The notes: generated by a model not told the origin, from the sequence alone. 34,169 bases of DNA from Pseudomonadota bacterium (GCA_005776585.1 SXOX01000168.1:1-34169); one strand, 5' to 3'; shown: positions 9,783 to 18,876, counted from the first letter of the stretch. Numbers and translations: made by a program.

Positions 9783-11177
9783 ATGCGTCCTCTCGACCTC
9801 CGCTGGTTCCCTGTCCCCCGCCTCGCGCTCGCTGGGCTCGCTGTGTTTGCTGGACTGGCTGGGCTCGGGTGCAAAGATCCGCCGCTGCCAGGGCCCGACG
9901 CCGGCCAGGTCAACTTCGCGGAGTTCCTCCAGAACCTCGACGGCGGCGTCGACCCGGGCACCGAGGTGCCAATCCCGAAGGACGTCCCGCCCGTCGACCA
10001 ATGCAAGGAGGTGTGGCGCTTCCAGCTCCCGGAGGGCGGCGCCGCGCAGAACCCCGTCGTCCACAAGGACGGCACCATCACGGCCGTGAGCGCCGTCGCG
10101 CTCCAGCACGTCACGCCGACCGGCCAGGAGGTCTGCCCGACGCCCTTTACGCTCACGGGTGAGCTCTTCGGCAGCCCCGCCCTGTCCACCGAGGGCACCG
10201 CCTACCTGGGAACGCAGAGCGGGAAGCTCGTCGCCGTCGACAAGAAGTGTCAGGCCAAGTGGAAGCAGACGGTCGTGGTCAGTGCCGGCCACGCGATCCG
10301 CGAGGCGCCCGTCGTCGAGGGCAACGCGCTGTATGTCCTGGACGACGTCCCGGTCCTGCGCCGGATTCGCGACGATGGGACGCAGGCGCTCGTGCCCTTC
10401 GATTGGGAGTTCAAGGTCAAGGACTCCGCCATGAGCGGCGCCAACGTCGTGCACAGCGGCGGCGGCGAGCCGTGGGTGGCCTTTCCGTCCCGCACTCAGG
10501 TGTCCGCGGTGCGCACGAGCGGCGCAAAACACTGGCAGCTCGACGTGACGAACCCGGCCCACGTACCCGACGCCGCGGCAGGGCGTGAGGTCACCTCGAC
10601 GCTGGCTCTGACCCGCGATCGGGAGGTGCTCTTCATCGTCGGGACGCGCATCGGCGACCGCTTCAACGACAACCGCCTCCACCGCGTGCTCCCGGAGCCC
10701 GTGGCGGGGAGCGCCGCCAGCAAGAGCAGCTACCCGAAGGCGCTGGATCTGCCGACCGACCACGTGATGTCCATCGTCGTCGCCGGCGACGAGTCCATCT
10801 TCCTCGGCACGCAAGGGCACGGCGTCGTCAAGCTCGACGCGCAAGGCAACCAGCTCTGGTACTTCGTCGGTGACCAGGTCTCGCTCCATGTGCGCACGGT
10901 CCCCGCCGTCGGCGATGACGGCGCGGTCTACTTCACGGCCGAGCCCCAGACGTTCTACGGCGTAAACAGCGACGGCGACCCGATCTTTCGGACCACGCCG
11001 CAGGGCAGCGAGCTCCTCGGCACGAGCCCCAACTTCGGCCAGAATGGGACCCTCTACGTCCAGCTCGGCGTCTCGCTGTTCGCCTACACCTGCCCATCCC
11101 ACGGGCTCGCCGTGGCCAGCTGGCCGCGCTACCAGCGGAATCCGCGCGGCGCGGGGCGGCTGGACGAGTCGCTTTGA
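9783..11177 (+). CDS. PQQ-like beta-propeller lipoprotein
   Basis: The protein is 464 aa. The start is ATG 9783 (MRPLDLRWFPVPRL), followed by a hydrophobic stretch and lipobox LGC at Cys32, so it is a predicted envelope lipoprotein. An acidic, Pro/Gly-rich linker precedes a propeller built from repeats of the PQQ-like kind: NPVVHKDGTITAV, GSPALSTEGTAYLGTQSGKL, TVPAVGDDGAVYFTA and TSPNFGQNGTLYVQL. These blades usually form a structural, protein-binding ring, and nothing points to a bound PQQ cofactor or dehydrogenase motifs. It is related in style to the much larger triple-propeller lipoprotein at 29682-33638. A 73-nt gap separates it from the ATP-grasp gene. Confidence 0.85.
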   Translation: MRPLDLRWFPVPRLALAGLAVFAGLAGLGCKDPPLPGPDAGQVNFAEFLQNLDGGVDPGTEVPIPKDVPPVDQCKEVWRFQLPEGGAAQNPVVHKDGTITAVSAVALQHVTPTGQEVCPTPFTLTGELFGSPALSTEGTAYLGTQSGKLVAVDKKCQAKWKQTVVVSAGHAIREAPVVEGNALYVLDDVPVLRRIRDDGTQALVPFDWEFKVKDSAMSGANVVHSGGGEPWVAFPSRTQVSAVRTSGAKHWQLDVTNPAHVPDAAAGREVTSTLALTRDREVLFIVGTRIGDRFNDNRLHRVLPEPVAGSAASKSSYPKALDLPTDHVMSIVVAGDESIFLGTQGHGVVKLDAQGNQLWYFVGDQVSLHVRTVPAVGDDGAVYFTAEPQTFYGVNSDGDPIFRTTPQGSELLGTSPNFGQNGTLYVQLGVSLFAYTCPSHGLAVASWPRYQRNPRGAGRLDESL

Positions 11178-11217
11178 GCACTCGCGGAGCCCGCTGAGCC
11201 TCGAATCGAGGACCTGA

Positions 11218-11247
11218 TTGACAGCTACCCTGAGTCGGCGCAAGAAT
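11218..11247 (+). promoter_or_regulatory. Candidate sigma70-type promoter for the 11375 gene
   Basis: A perfect TTGACA (11218-11223) is followed after 18 nt by AAGAAT (11242-11247, four of six matches to TATAAT). This lies in the 197-nt gap before the membrane-protein pair and would give a leader of roughly 120 nt. Nothing else is evident in the gap apart from the strong Shine-Dalgarno at its end. Confidence 0.45.
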
Positions 11248-11374
11248 CGCGCTGCCCATGTCGCGTCTGTTGGAGAGCTGGCGGGACGTCCACTTCGTGT
11301 GGGTCGGGTCGGTGCGCCCCTCATAGGGACTCACTGTTCAACTTTGGTGGGGCAGAACCAACGAAGGAGGAGTC

Positions 11375-12433
11375 ATGAGCAGTTCCGGGATCACCGCGGA
11401 CAGCGCGGGGAGCGCTGGCCAGACGGGGCAGGAGCAGGCCATACGCGATGCGTACGGTCGGCTCGCCGAGATTGAGAAGCACCGTAAGACACTGAAGATC
11501 TTCAAGTGGGGCATGCCGCTGGGAGTGATCGTCATCGTGTTCGGAGGCCTGTGGGTCCTCTGGACGACGGCTCGCAGCAACGTCGTGGACCGAAAAGAGG
11601 AGCTGGCAAATCAGTTCCAGGATCGGACGCAGGGCATCCTCCCGAAGATCGAGCGTCAGGCGACCGCCGTCGCCAACCGAGTGATGCCGCTCATCGCGCA
11701 GAAGCTGTCCGAGGCGCAGAACAAGGCCAACGCGCAGCTCCCCGACGAGCTCGACAAGGCCTCGAAGGACATGGAGAAGCGCCTCGACACCAAGATGAAG
11801 AAGAAGCTCGACGAGTCGCTCGCGGCCGTCGCACAGCGACAGCGGGCCAAGGTTCAAGAGGCCTACCCCGATCAGTTCAAGTGCGCTCAGGGCGAGGACG
11901 CCGCCAAGTGCAAGAAGAAGGAGGAGAACCTCGACTTCGTGATGAACGAGATCAAGCGCTCCTACCAGGACTGGGCCATCCAGGAGCTGCGCACGACGTT
12001 CGATGGACATCTGAAGGCCATGGACGACATCCGACAGACGATGGGCATGTTCGGCAAGGCGCCTCCCGCGGCCGCTGGCGCCAAGGGCACGGCACCCGCA
12101 GCCGGTGGACCCTCGACGGCGGCGATGGCGGATGCCCCGCGCAACATGCTGGAGATGTGGCTCGAGCTCGTTTCGGAGTCGCTGGCTGGCAGCAGCGAGG
12201 ACTTCTCGGAGCCCGCCGACGCGACCAAGGGTGCCGCACCGCCCAAGGGCGACAAGCCCGCGGACAAGCCGGCCGACGGCGCCGATGCCAAGGGGGCGGA
12301 CAAGCCCGCGGAGGCGGCCAAGCCTGCCGAGGCGGCCAAGCCTGCCGAGGCGGCCAAGCCTGCCGAGGCGGCCAAGCCTGCCGATGACAAGGACAAGAAG
12401 CCCGCCGAGGGCAAAGCCGCGGAATCGAAGTAG
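11375..12433 (+). CDS. Single-pass membrane protein with helical periplasmic region and KPAEAA repeat tail
   Basis: The protein is 352 aa. A strong ribosome site (AAGGAGGA) lies just upstream of ATG 11375. Residues 1-45 are a charged cytoplasmic-type segment (LAEIEKHRKTLKIFKW). Residues ~46-64 form the only membrane span (MPLGVIVIVFGGLWVLW). Residues ~66-220 are highly charged and helical (DKASKDMEKRLDTKMKKKLD), likely coiled-coil. The C-terminal ~80 residues are low-complexity Ala/Pro/Lys with four exact copies of an 18-bp unit encoding EAAKPA. There is no recognised domain. It is followed 9 nt later by a protein of the same topology, so the two probably work together, perhaps as an envelope-spanning or scaffolding pair; this is inferred from layout only. 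Confidence 0.8.
   Translation: MSSSGITADSAGSAGQTGQEQAIRDAYGRLAEIEKHRKTLKIFKWGMPLGVIVIVFGGLWVLWTTARSNVVDRKEELANQFQDRTQGILPKIERQATAVANRVMPLIAQKLSEAQNKANAQLPDELDKASKDMEKRLDTKMKKKLDESLAAVAQRQRAKVQEAYPDQFKCAQGEDAAKCKKKEENLDFVMNEIKRSYQDWAIQELRTTFDGHLKAMDDIRQTMGMFGKAPPAAAGAKGTAPAAGGPSTAAMADAPRNMLEMWLELVSESLAGSSEDFSEPADATKGAAPPKGDKPADKPADGADAKGADKPAEAAKPAEAAKPAEAAKPAEAAKPADDKDKKPAEGKAAESK
12311..12382 (+). repeat. Four tandem 18-bp units in the coding sequence
   Basis: The unit GAGGCGGCCAAGCCTGCC occurs four times head to tail with no base changes visible. It encodes repeated EAAKPA in the flexible C-terminal tail of the membrane protein. It is in frame, so copy-number change would alter tail length without breaking the gene. 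Confidence 0.95.
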
Positions 12434-12442
12434 GAGGGTACC

Positions 12443-13228
12443 ATGGGTCAATTCAACGCAACCGATGCACAGGGACAGATCCAGGGGCTCGCCAACTACG
12501 TCACGGCGGAGGCCGCGGCCAGCAAGAAGGGGGTGCGCAACCAGCTCATCCTCACGGCGGTCGTGCTCCTCATCCTGGTCGGCTACTTCCTGATCCTGAA
12601 CAGTCAGGTCAAGAAGATCACCGAGCCCAAGGAGCTCGCCAAGACGGCGGCGGTGTTCATCGACGACAACATCCCCGACGTTGCCAAGATGCTCGAGTCG
12701 ATGCTCAACGACGTGGCGCCCAAGGTCGCCGACTTCGTGGGCAACAAGGCCGTCAAGGAGGGCGTGCCGTACCTGGTCAAGCGGTCGGAGAACATGCTCG
12801 ACGGCTACATCGACACGATGACCCGCACGAGCGCCGAGTACATGGACACGGCGTTCAGCGACCTCGTGACCTCCAACAAGGAGAGCCTGCTGGCCGCGCT
12901 CAAGGAGCAGCCTGCGGAGGACGAGCCGTCAAAGGCCTTCAAGCCGATGCGCGACAACCTCCACCGGACGTTCACCGAGCAGACCAATGGGCAGCCCAGC
13001 GAGGCCAAGCGGTCGATTGACCGCAGCCTCACCGCGCTCAAGAACCTCAACAACCGGCTCCGGAAGCTCGCGAGCGCCGACCCGGCCTCCATGAACCGCA
13101 AGGAGGCTCTCGGCACGCGGATCCTGCAGACTTACTGGCAGTTCCTGCACAAGCCCAAGCCCGAGGACCACGGCTACACGCCGCCGCCCAACACGGTCGG
13201 CTCGGACGTGCCGGACATCACCAAGTAG
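12443..13228 (+). CDS. Single-pass membrane protein, helical (partner of upstream gene)
   Basis: The protein is 261 aa. Its ribosome site AGGAGGG overlaps the previous gene's TAG stop and sits a few bases before ATG 12443. Residues 1-33 are cytoplasmic-type, ~34-53 form the membrane span (LILTAVVLLILVGYFLIL), and ~55-230 are helical and charged (IPDVAKMLESMLNDVAPKVA, SIDRSLTALKNLNNRLRKLA). The last ~30 residues are Pro/Gly-rich. Topology, size of the N-terminal arm and helical ectodomain parallel the upstream protein, suggesting old paralogues or a hetero-oligomer, although direct sequence identity is low by eye. The function is unknown. It converges with the amidohydrolase gene across a 46-nt gap with no obvious terminator hairpin. 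Confidence 0.8.
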   Translation: MGQFNATDAQGQIQGLANYVTAEAAASKKGVRNQLILTAVVLLILVGYFLILNSQVKKITEPKELAKTAAVFIDDNIPDVAKMLESMLNDVAPKVADFVGNKAVKEGVPYLVKRSENMLDGYIDTMTRTSAEYMDTAFSDLVTSNKESLLAALKEQPAEDEPSKAFKPMRDNLHRTFTEQTNGQPSEAKRSIDRSLTALKNLNNRLRKLASADPASMNRKEALGTRILQTYWQFLHKPKPEDHGYTPPPNTVGSDVPDITK

Positions 13229-13274
13229 CTCCGCGCCGCCGGCCCTTCCTCAGTTTCCTTCGAGTTTCTTCCCT

Positions 13275-16200
13275 CTACAGCACCGTTGGACACGCGACAG
13301 CGTTCGGGGTCGCGTTCGTCTCCCAGGTCGTCGCCGTCTTGCGGAGCAGGCTCTTGCCAGAACCCGAGCCGGGCGACATCGCGGTGCCGGGCTTGCCGGT
13401 CGCATCCAGCAGGCCGCTCGTGTTCTCCTTGCCGTAGATGAGGGCGTCCACGGGGACCATGTCCGCCTTGAGCGCGTTCGAGGGCACCATGAACAGCCCG
13501 ATGCCGTCGGCGGGCGTGACCCCGTTCTGGATGTCCGGGCTGAAGTTGAAGGACTGGTGAAACACCGGGTTGCCGTTCGCGTCGTTGGCGGTCGGCCCGC
13601 CGATCACGAAGCACTCGCCGGCCTTCAGCGTCCCCGAGAGCGTGACCTTGCCGCTGACGTAGGACGTGCCGCCATAGCCGAGGCTGTAGCCCACGAGGCT
13701 CACGTCCTGGCCTGAGCCGTTGTAAAGCTTGACCCACTCCTGGCCGTCGTCGGCGCCGTCCGGATCGTAGAGCACCTCCACGAGCACGAGACCCGCGGGC
13801 GGCTTGTCGGTGACGGTGACCGTCGTCGTCATGGGCGTCACGCCCGCGTCGTCCGTCGTGACCGAGAGCTGCGTGGCGCCCGTCTTCGTCAGCGCCGTCA
13901 GCGTGAACTTGGCCTCGAGCGCGCCGTCGGGCAGGACGATCGCCTTGGGTAGCGTGAGCAGGTCAGTCGTGTCCGCCGTCACCGTCAGCACCGTGGAGCT
14001 TGGCGCCTTCTTCGCGGGCAGGTCCAGCGTGGCCAGCACCTCGAACGCGCCGCCCGTGCTCATCGTGATCGGGCTCGGCAGCAGGAGCGTGACCGTGCGC
14101 GGCTCGTCGGCCGAGAACACGCGCACCGAGCCCGTCTTGCTGATGTCACCGAGCTTGGCCGTGAGCGTGACGGCCGTGGCGTTGGCCAGGACGCCCGTCA
14201 GGGGGACCGCCACCTGCGACTCTCCGGACTTGACCGTGACCGATGCGCTCGTCGGCTTGGCGATGGCCTCGTCCGACGAGGTGATGGAGACCACCATGTC
14301 TTCCTTGGCCGGGCCTGTCAGGCGCACGAAGAGCGGGGGCGCCGTCGTCGCCTGACCCTGCTCGACGAACACCTTGGCTGGCCACAGGTCCTTGAGCTTG
14401 GGTGGACCCGCCACCACATCGGCGGCGTCGCGCGGCACGAGCCGCATGTCGTCGAAGATGAAGGTCATCACCCCGCGCACCGACGCAAGCGTGTCGCCCG
14501 TGACGGGCGCAGGCTCGAGCGCGTACAGCTGACCGCTCACGATGAGCCCGTCCGTGACGGCGAAGAGCGGCGGAGGCGTGGGCTGCGCGGTCTTCGGCGC
14601 CGTGTCGGTCACGACGACGTCGCTGACCTGCACCAGCACGCCCTCGAACGCGGCGGCCTTGGGGCCATCGGTCTTGACGTCGGCCGGCGCGACCGTCACC
14701 GCCGCGATCTCGGCCTCTGGCGCGAGGACCGTCACCGTCGGCTTGTCGATCTGAATCTGCCCGAAGTAGCCCGTGACCGTGCCGGCGACTGTGACGCCAT
14801 CCCGTCGCTGGCGCGTCGTCGAGCCCGCAGGATCGTGCACGAAGATCCCCGAGTACTCCGCGCCCTCGAAGCCCGCCGCGGTCGGCGCATGCTGCACGAA
14901 GTAGCCGCTGTCTTTGACGATGCTCGTCACGACCATGGGCGGCAACGTAACGGCCGTGCCCTCCTTCACCTCGCCCTTCTTGACCTGGTAGACGGTGAAT
15001 TTGCACGGGTCGGCCTCGGCGGGGCACGAGTCGCAAGCGTCGCCACGCGCGTCGCTGTCGCCATTGGCCTGGTCCGGGTTGGCGAGGTTCGGGCAGTTGT
15101 CGGTCAGGTTGGGGATGCCGTCCTTGTCGATGTCCGTCGGGTTGACGCTCGTGCAGCTCTCGGTGTTCGCGTCAAACGGGCACGGATCGCACGCGTCCCC
15201 CTGGCCGTCGGCGTCCACGTTCGGCTGGACGAGCTTGCCGTCCTTGTCCTTGTCGAGCGGGCGCGGCGGATTGAAGAACGTGGGGCAGTTGTCGGCCGCG
15301 TCCGCGATGCCGTCGCCATCGCGATCGGTGTTCGTCGAGAGCCCCGTGAACTCCTTGGGCCGTGATGGGACGCACGTCGGCTCGTCCTTGGGCGCGTCGC
15401 AGAAGAACAGCGGGTAGGTGTCGTACTTCTCGGTGCCATCGTTTGCCACGCCGGCCTGGATCTCGCTCATCGTCTTGGCCGTCTCCCGCTTGGCGCACAG
15501 CGCCTTGGGCCGGCCGCAGACGTCGAGCGTGTCGCACGCGTCGCTCGCCGCGAACGTCGTCACGAGCGCCGCATCGCCATAGAGCGCGCGACCGCCGCGG
15601 AGCACGAGCAGCACGTCGGCGGGACCCGAGTCGAGCACCGCGCGGTACTCCGCGTGCGCCGAGGCGTCCCAGAGCGTGACGTCGGCGATCTTGCCCTCGC
15701 TGAGAGAGCCCAGCAGGTCACCGAAGCCCGCGATGTCGGCGGCGGTCTGTGAGGCCATGTCGACCAGCTGGCGGTCGTTGAAGAAGCCGCCGTACTGGGT
15801 CTTGTTGAGGTCGTCGGCGCACTTGAGCTCGCGCACGAGGTTCATCGAACCCGACAGCGGCCAGTCCGAGCCAATCGCGATGCGCACGCCGAGGCGCTGA
15901 TAGATCGCCACGTCCGCCGTGAAGCCATACAGGCTGATGTTCGAGCGCGGCGACCACACGAGCCCGGTGCTGTCGGCCGCCATGAGGCCGATGTCCTCAG
16001 TCGTCACGCCGATGCCGTGGATGAACGCCGCGTTCTTCATCACTACATCCGTCTTGCCCTCGGACAGGCACACGAACTCGCGGCGGGCCGCCTCGTTGAT
16101 GCCCTCGGCAACATGAGGCACGTACGCCGTCTCGGCGGCGAGCTTCGTCGGGTCGATCTTGTCGATGCCCGGGAACCCGCAGCCCGAGGTCACGAGCTTG

Positions 16201-16967
16201 CCGTCGCTGTCTCCGAGCGGAAACGTCGGCGTTTCGGGCGTGCCGTGCGCGAGGCCCTCGAGCTTGGTGCCGACGTCCAGGTTCCGCACGAAGCCGGTGC
16301 CGCCGCCGGAGCCCATCATGGACGTGACGCCCGACATCACCATCCGCAGCTCGCCCCAGACGGCGCCCAGGCTCTGGTTGAAGTTGCCATCGGCCGGCAG
16401 CTTCGTCTTGCCATTGAGCCCTTTGCGCCACTCGTGGCGGTGATCGTAGCGCTCGTCGCCATGGGGAACCGGCGGATGCTGGGCCCAGCCGATGTGATCG
16501 TGGGGGTTGATGAGGCCGGGCGTGATCAGCACCTTGGGACACGTGAGGGTCGTGGCACCCGCGCCCGCCGTCGCGCAGTCGCACGCCGCGCACGTCACCT
16601 TGTCCCCGCTGATGACGATCTCGCCGCCGAGGAGCAGACCGGCCGGAGTCATCACCTGGCCGCGAATCCGGTAGGCCGTCGCGCTCCCGGCCTCGATGGT
16701 GCACGGACCCGAGGCGGGCTCGGCGAGCGTGGTGTTGCACTGCGTCACGACCGGGGCCGGCGTGTCCGTACCGGGGAGGTCGGTGGTCACGTCGTTCGGC
16801 GTGGTCGTTGCGTCAGGGAGGCTCGCGGTGTCCGTGCTGCCGGCGCTGTCGTCCTTGGGGGTCCCCGTCGGTCCGGTCCCCGAGGAACGCGAGTCGCAGG
16901 CGCTGAGCGCCACCGTCACGACCGAGAACACAGCCCACCCGCCGATACGTCGAAACCGATTGCCCAC
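13275..16967 (-). CDS. Large lipoprotein: amidohydrolase + thrombospondin-3-like repeats + beta domains + lamin-tail domain
   Basis: The protein is 1230 aa from GTG 16967, chosen because AAGGAG sits 6 nt upstream; GTG 16991 is eight codons earlier. A signal peptide ends in lipobox LSAC. After an acidic Thr-rich linker, residues ~90-470 form a metal-dependent amidohydrolase. Its expected ligands are present: HDH (~156-158), His in VPHVAEG (~285), His in FIHGIG (~316) and Asp in IGSDW (~367). Residues ~555-655 hold two calcium-type thrombospondin-3-like stretches (DRDGDGIADAADNCP; DIDKDGIPNLTDNCP). Beta-rich modules follow (~655-1050), then a lamin-tail-type domain (LVLVEVLYDPDGADDGQEW). Amidohydrolases hydrolyse amide, ester or cyclic C-N bonds; the substrate is unknown. 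A surface or outer-membrane location is inferred from the lipobox. Confidence 0.88.
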   Translation of the reverse strand: MGNRFRRIGGWAVFSVVTVALSACDSRSSGTGPTGTPKDDSAGSTDTASLPDATTTPNDVTTDLPGTDTPAPVVTQCNTTLAEPASGPCTIEAGSATAYRIRGQVMTPAGLLLGGEIVISGDKVTCAACDCATAGAGATTLTCPKVLITPGLINPHDHIGWAQHPPVPHGDERYDHRHEWRKGLNGKTKLPADGNFNQSLGAVWGELRMVMSGVTSMMGSGGGTGFVRNLDVGTKLEGLAHGTPETPTFPLGDSDGKLVTSGCGFPGIDKIDPTKLAAETAYVPHVAEGINEAARREFVCLSEGKTDVVMKNAAFIHGIGVTTEDIGLMAADSTGLVWSPRSNISLYGFTADVAIYQRLGVRIAIGSDWPLSGSMNLVRELKCADDLNKTQYGGFFNDRQLVDMASQTAADIAGFGDLLGSLSEGKIADVTLWDASAHAEYRAVLDSGPADVLLVLRGGRALYGDAALVTTFAASDACDTLDVCGRPKALCAKRETAKTMSEIQAGVANDGTEKYDTYPLFFCDAPKDEPTCVPSRPKEFTGLSTNTDRDGDGIADAADNCPTFFNPPRPLDKDKDGKLVQPNVDADGQGDACDPCPFDANTESCTSVNPTDIDKDGIPNLTDNCPNLANPDQANGDSDARGDACDSCPAEADPCKFTVYQVKKGEVKEGTAVTLPPMVVTSIVKDSGYFVQHAPTAAGFEGAEYSGIFVHDPAGSTTRQRRDGVTVAGTVTGYFGQIQIDKPTVTVLAPEAEIAAVTVAPADVKTDGPKAAAFEGVLVQVSDVVVTDTAPKTAQPTPPPLFAVTDGLIVSGQLYALEPAPVTGDTLASVRGVMTFIFDDMRLVPRDAADVVAGPPKLKDLWPAKVFVEQGQATTAPPLFVRLTGPAKEDMVVSITSSDEAIAKPTSASVTVKSGESQVAVPLTGVLANATAVTLTAKLGDISKTGSVRVFSADEPRTVTLLLPSPITMSTGGAFEVLATLDLPAKKAPSSTVLTVTADTTDLLTLPKAIVLPDGALEAKFTLTALTKTGATQLSVTTDDAGVTPMTTTVTVTDKPPAGLVLVEVLYDPDGADDGQEWVKLYNGSGQDVSLVGYSLGYGGTSYVSGKVTLSGTLKAGECFVIGGPTANDANGNPVFHQSFNFSPDIQNGVTPADGIGLFMVPSNALKADMVPVDALIYGKENTSGLLDATGKPGTAMSPGSGSGKSLLRKTATTWETNATPNAVACPTVL

Positions 16968-17065
16968 GCCTCGCTCCTTGCCCCGCGACACTGACGGCGG
17001 CGGGGCGACATCCTACGTACTGAGCGTGCGTCTGCCTATCGAATTCGGGCGGACCGGGCCCGGGC

Positions 17066-17452
17066 TCAGTCGTCGTAGAACAGCGTCTCGGCGTGCCGGA
17101 GCACCTCGTCGAGCGTGTCTTGCTCCTCGGCGCTGAGGTCGATGAAGTTGACGCCCATGCCCCCGGTGCCTCCGGCGCCGACCGGCCGGTGCCAGCGTAC
17201 CTCGCACATCGGCTCGAAGGTGCGACCAATCTCGGGCACGGTGAACGCGATGCGAAAGCGCGTCCCAAGCGGCTGAATGTCGTGCGTGGCGATGAACAGA
17301 CCGCCGGCGGAGATGTTTTCGGTAAACCCAGTAAAAAACTGGTGATCCCACTGCGCGCTCAGCTCGACCTCGAAGGCGTGTCGCTCGAAGCGTCGCTGTT
17401 CGATTCCCGGAGCCTTGGTGTCCTGATGGTGTGACGTCATGTCGGAATGCAT
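17066..17452 (-). CDS. PilZ-domain protein
   Basis: The protein is 128 aa and starts at ATG 17452, with GGAGGA 4 nt upstream; ATG 17440 is a second choice. It consists almost wholly of one PilZ domain, the common receptor for cyclic di-GMP. The N-terminal RxxxR motif is RRFERHAFEVEL and the second motif is NISAGGLFIAT (consensus D/NxSxxG). Both c-di-GMP contact sites are therefore present. WHRPVGAGGTGGMGVNFIDL continues the barrel and a C-terminal helix ends the protein. It is cytoplasmic and probably relays c-di-GMP levels to a partner. The zinc-ribbon/FHA gene lies 78 nt upstream on the same strand, so the two may form one signalling unit. Confidence 0.9.
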   Translation of the reverse strand: MHSDMTSHHQDTKAPGIEQRRFERHAFEVELSAQWDHQFFTGFTENISAGGLFIATHDIQPLGTRFRIAFTVPEIGRTFEPMCEVRWHRPVGAGGTGGMGVNFIDLSAEEQDTLDEVLRHAETLFYDD

Positions 17453-17472
17453 CGGTCCTCCCTTGGGGCGCA

Positions 17473-17488
17473 TGCCCTCACCAGGGCA
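17473..17488 (-). terminator. Short hairpin between the FHA and PilZ genes
   Basis: TGCCCT and AGGGCA form a perfect 6-bp stem with a 4-nt loop, starting 43 nt after the FHA stop. No T-run follows on the minus strand, so it is at best a weak or attenuating terminator and could be chance in GC-rich DNA. Confidence 0.2.
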
Positions 17489-17530
17489 CATCGCTCTGCG
17501 CGGAGGGGAGTTAAGGCATTCGGGCGGGAA

Positions 17531-18856
17531 TCAGCTGGCGATGCGAAAAAGCTGCTGGCCCAGCAAGATGAGGTCGCCGTCGACGACCTGCATCTCGCCC
17601 TTGACCCGCACGTAGGTGCCGTTGCTGCTGTCCAGGTCCTCCAGGAACAGGCCCTCGGGCTTGCGCGTGAGGCTGGCGTGGCGTCCGGAGACGTAGCCGT
17701 CCCCCAGGAAGCGGATGTCGCCGCGCTCGCGCCCGAGCGTGATGAAGCGACCGCGCAGGAGCCACGCGTTGCCATCCAGCGTGGGCGTCATGATCTGCAC
17801 GAGGCGCCCGAAGACGCCCTCGCCCACGGGCGCGCCAAGCAGCTCCGTGCCGTCGTCCGGTGCCGGCGTCATGGTCATGGCGCGATCGATGTCCTCGTAG
17901 CGCAGCAGCTCCTGGCCGACGCGGAAGAGGTCTCCGCTCTCGATGCGCACGGGCTCGGTGATGCGCACGAACGTGCCGTTCATGGAGCCCGCGTCGCGCA
18001 CGGTGACGCGGCTGCCGGTGACGTTGACCTCGGCGTGCTGGTCCGAGAGGTAGATGTCCGACGGGAACGCCAGGTCGCAGTTCTTCTTGCCGAGCACGTT
18101 GGCGCCATCGAAGAGGGACAGCGTCTCGCCGTCGGAGCCGTCCTCGTTGAGGACGACGAGCTTGACCTTGGAGCGGGTGCGCATCCGCGAGGGCGAGGGG
18201 GCGTAGGTGAAGGTCGAGCCGATGGCCGCGGGCTCCGGCGCTGCGATCTCGGGCATGGTGTCCGGAACGCGCACCGGCTGCGCGCCGACGGCCGCGAGCT
18301 GAACGACCGGGGAGGCGGAAGCCGCTGGAAAACGGTGACCGCACTCGGCGCAGAAGAGGTGCCCCGGGACATAGATGGCCGAGCAGCTCGGACACCGGGG
18401 CCCCGATGCGGGCTTCTCCGGCGCGGGCGTGGGCGCCGAAACGGCGGGAGCGGGGGTGAGCGCGGAGAGCGCCGGTGCCGGAGTGCGTGCCACGACGGCG
18501 GGCTCGAACGCCGCGCGGTCGACCTTCTTGGAGGCCGCGGATTCCCACGCGTCGAGCAGTGACTCCGGTGAGACCATCTCCGTCTTGGCTGACGGCACCT
18601 CGACGGCTGCCGGCTCCGGCGGCGCGACGGACTCGGGCTTGGCCGGCTCCGCAGCCTTGGGTGGCTCCGCAGCTGGCGTGGGTCGTGGCCGTTGCGCGAG
18701 CGACGCCAAGCGTTTGGCCGGGTCGGACGCGGTCGTGGGACGCGCCCCGATCGACGTTGGCTTGATCGCCTGCGCAGCACCGAGATCGGCACCGCACTTC
18801 AAGCAGAACTTGAAGAAGCTCTCGTTGGGATGTCCGCAGCTAGGGCACTTGTTCAC
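17531..18856 (-). CDS. Zinc-ribbon protein with two FHA domains
   Basis: The protein is 441 aa from GTG 18856. Residues 1-26 are a zinc ribbon (CPSCGHPNESFFKFCLKC). A Pro/Ala-rich linker follows, then a second ribbon (CPSCSAIYVPGHLFCAEC) near residue 155. Two FHA domains occupy ~235-315 and ~350-437. FHA domains read phosphothreonine peptides, typically made by Ser/Thr kinases, which are abundant in Myxococcota. FHA2 has LGRERGD, YVSGRHA and SSNGTY and looks functional. FHA1 has LGKKNCD (Lys for the phosphate-binding Arg), LSDQHA and SMNGTF, so its binding may be altered. It has no membrane span and is cytoplasmic. It probably docks phosphorylated signalling partners; the adjacent PilZ protein is one candidate by context only. 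Confidence 0.9.
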   Translation of the reverse strand: MNKCPSCGHPNESFFKFCLKCGADLGAAQAIKPTSIGARPTTASDPAKRLASLAQRPRPTPAAEPPKAAEPAKPESVAPPEPAAVEVPSAKTEMVSPESLLDAWESAASKKVDRAAFEPAVVARTPAPALSALTPAPAVSAPTPAPEKPASGPRCPSCSAIYVPGHLFCAECGHRFPAASASPVVQLAAVGAQPVRVPDTMPEIAAPEPAAIGSTFTYAPSPSRMRTRSKVKLVVLNEDGSDGETLSLFDGANVLGKKNCDLAFPSDIYLSDQHAEVNVTGSRVTVRDAGSMNGTFVRITEPVRIESGDLFRVGQELLRYEDIDRAMTMTPAPDDGTELLGAPVGEGVFGRLVQIMTPTLDGNAWLLRGRFITLGRERGDIRFLGDGYVSGRHASLTRKPEGLFLEDLDSSNGTYVRVKGEMQVVDGDLILLGQQLFRIAS

Positions 18857-18876
18857 GCAGCCCCCCGTTCGGCGCG

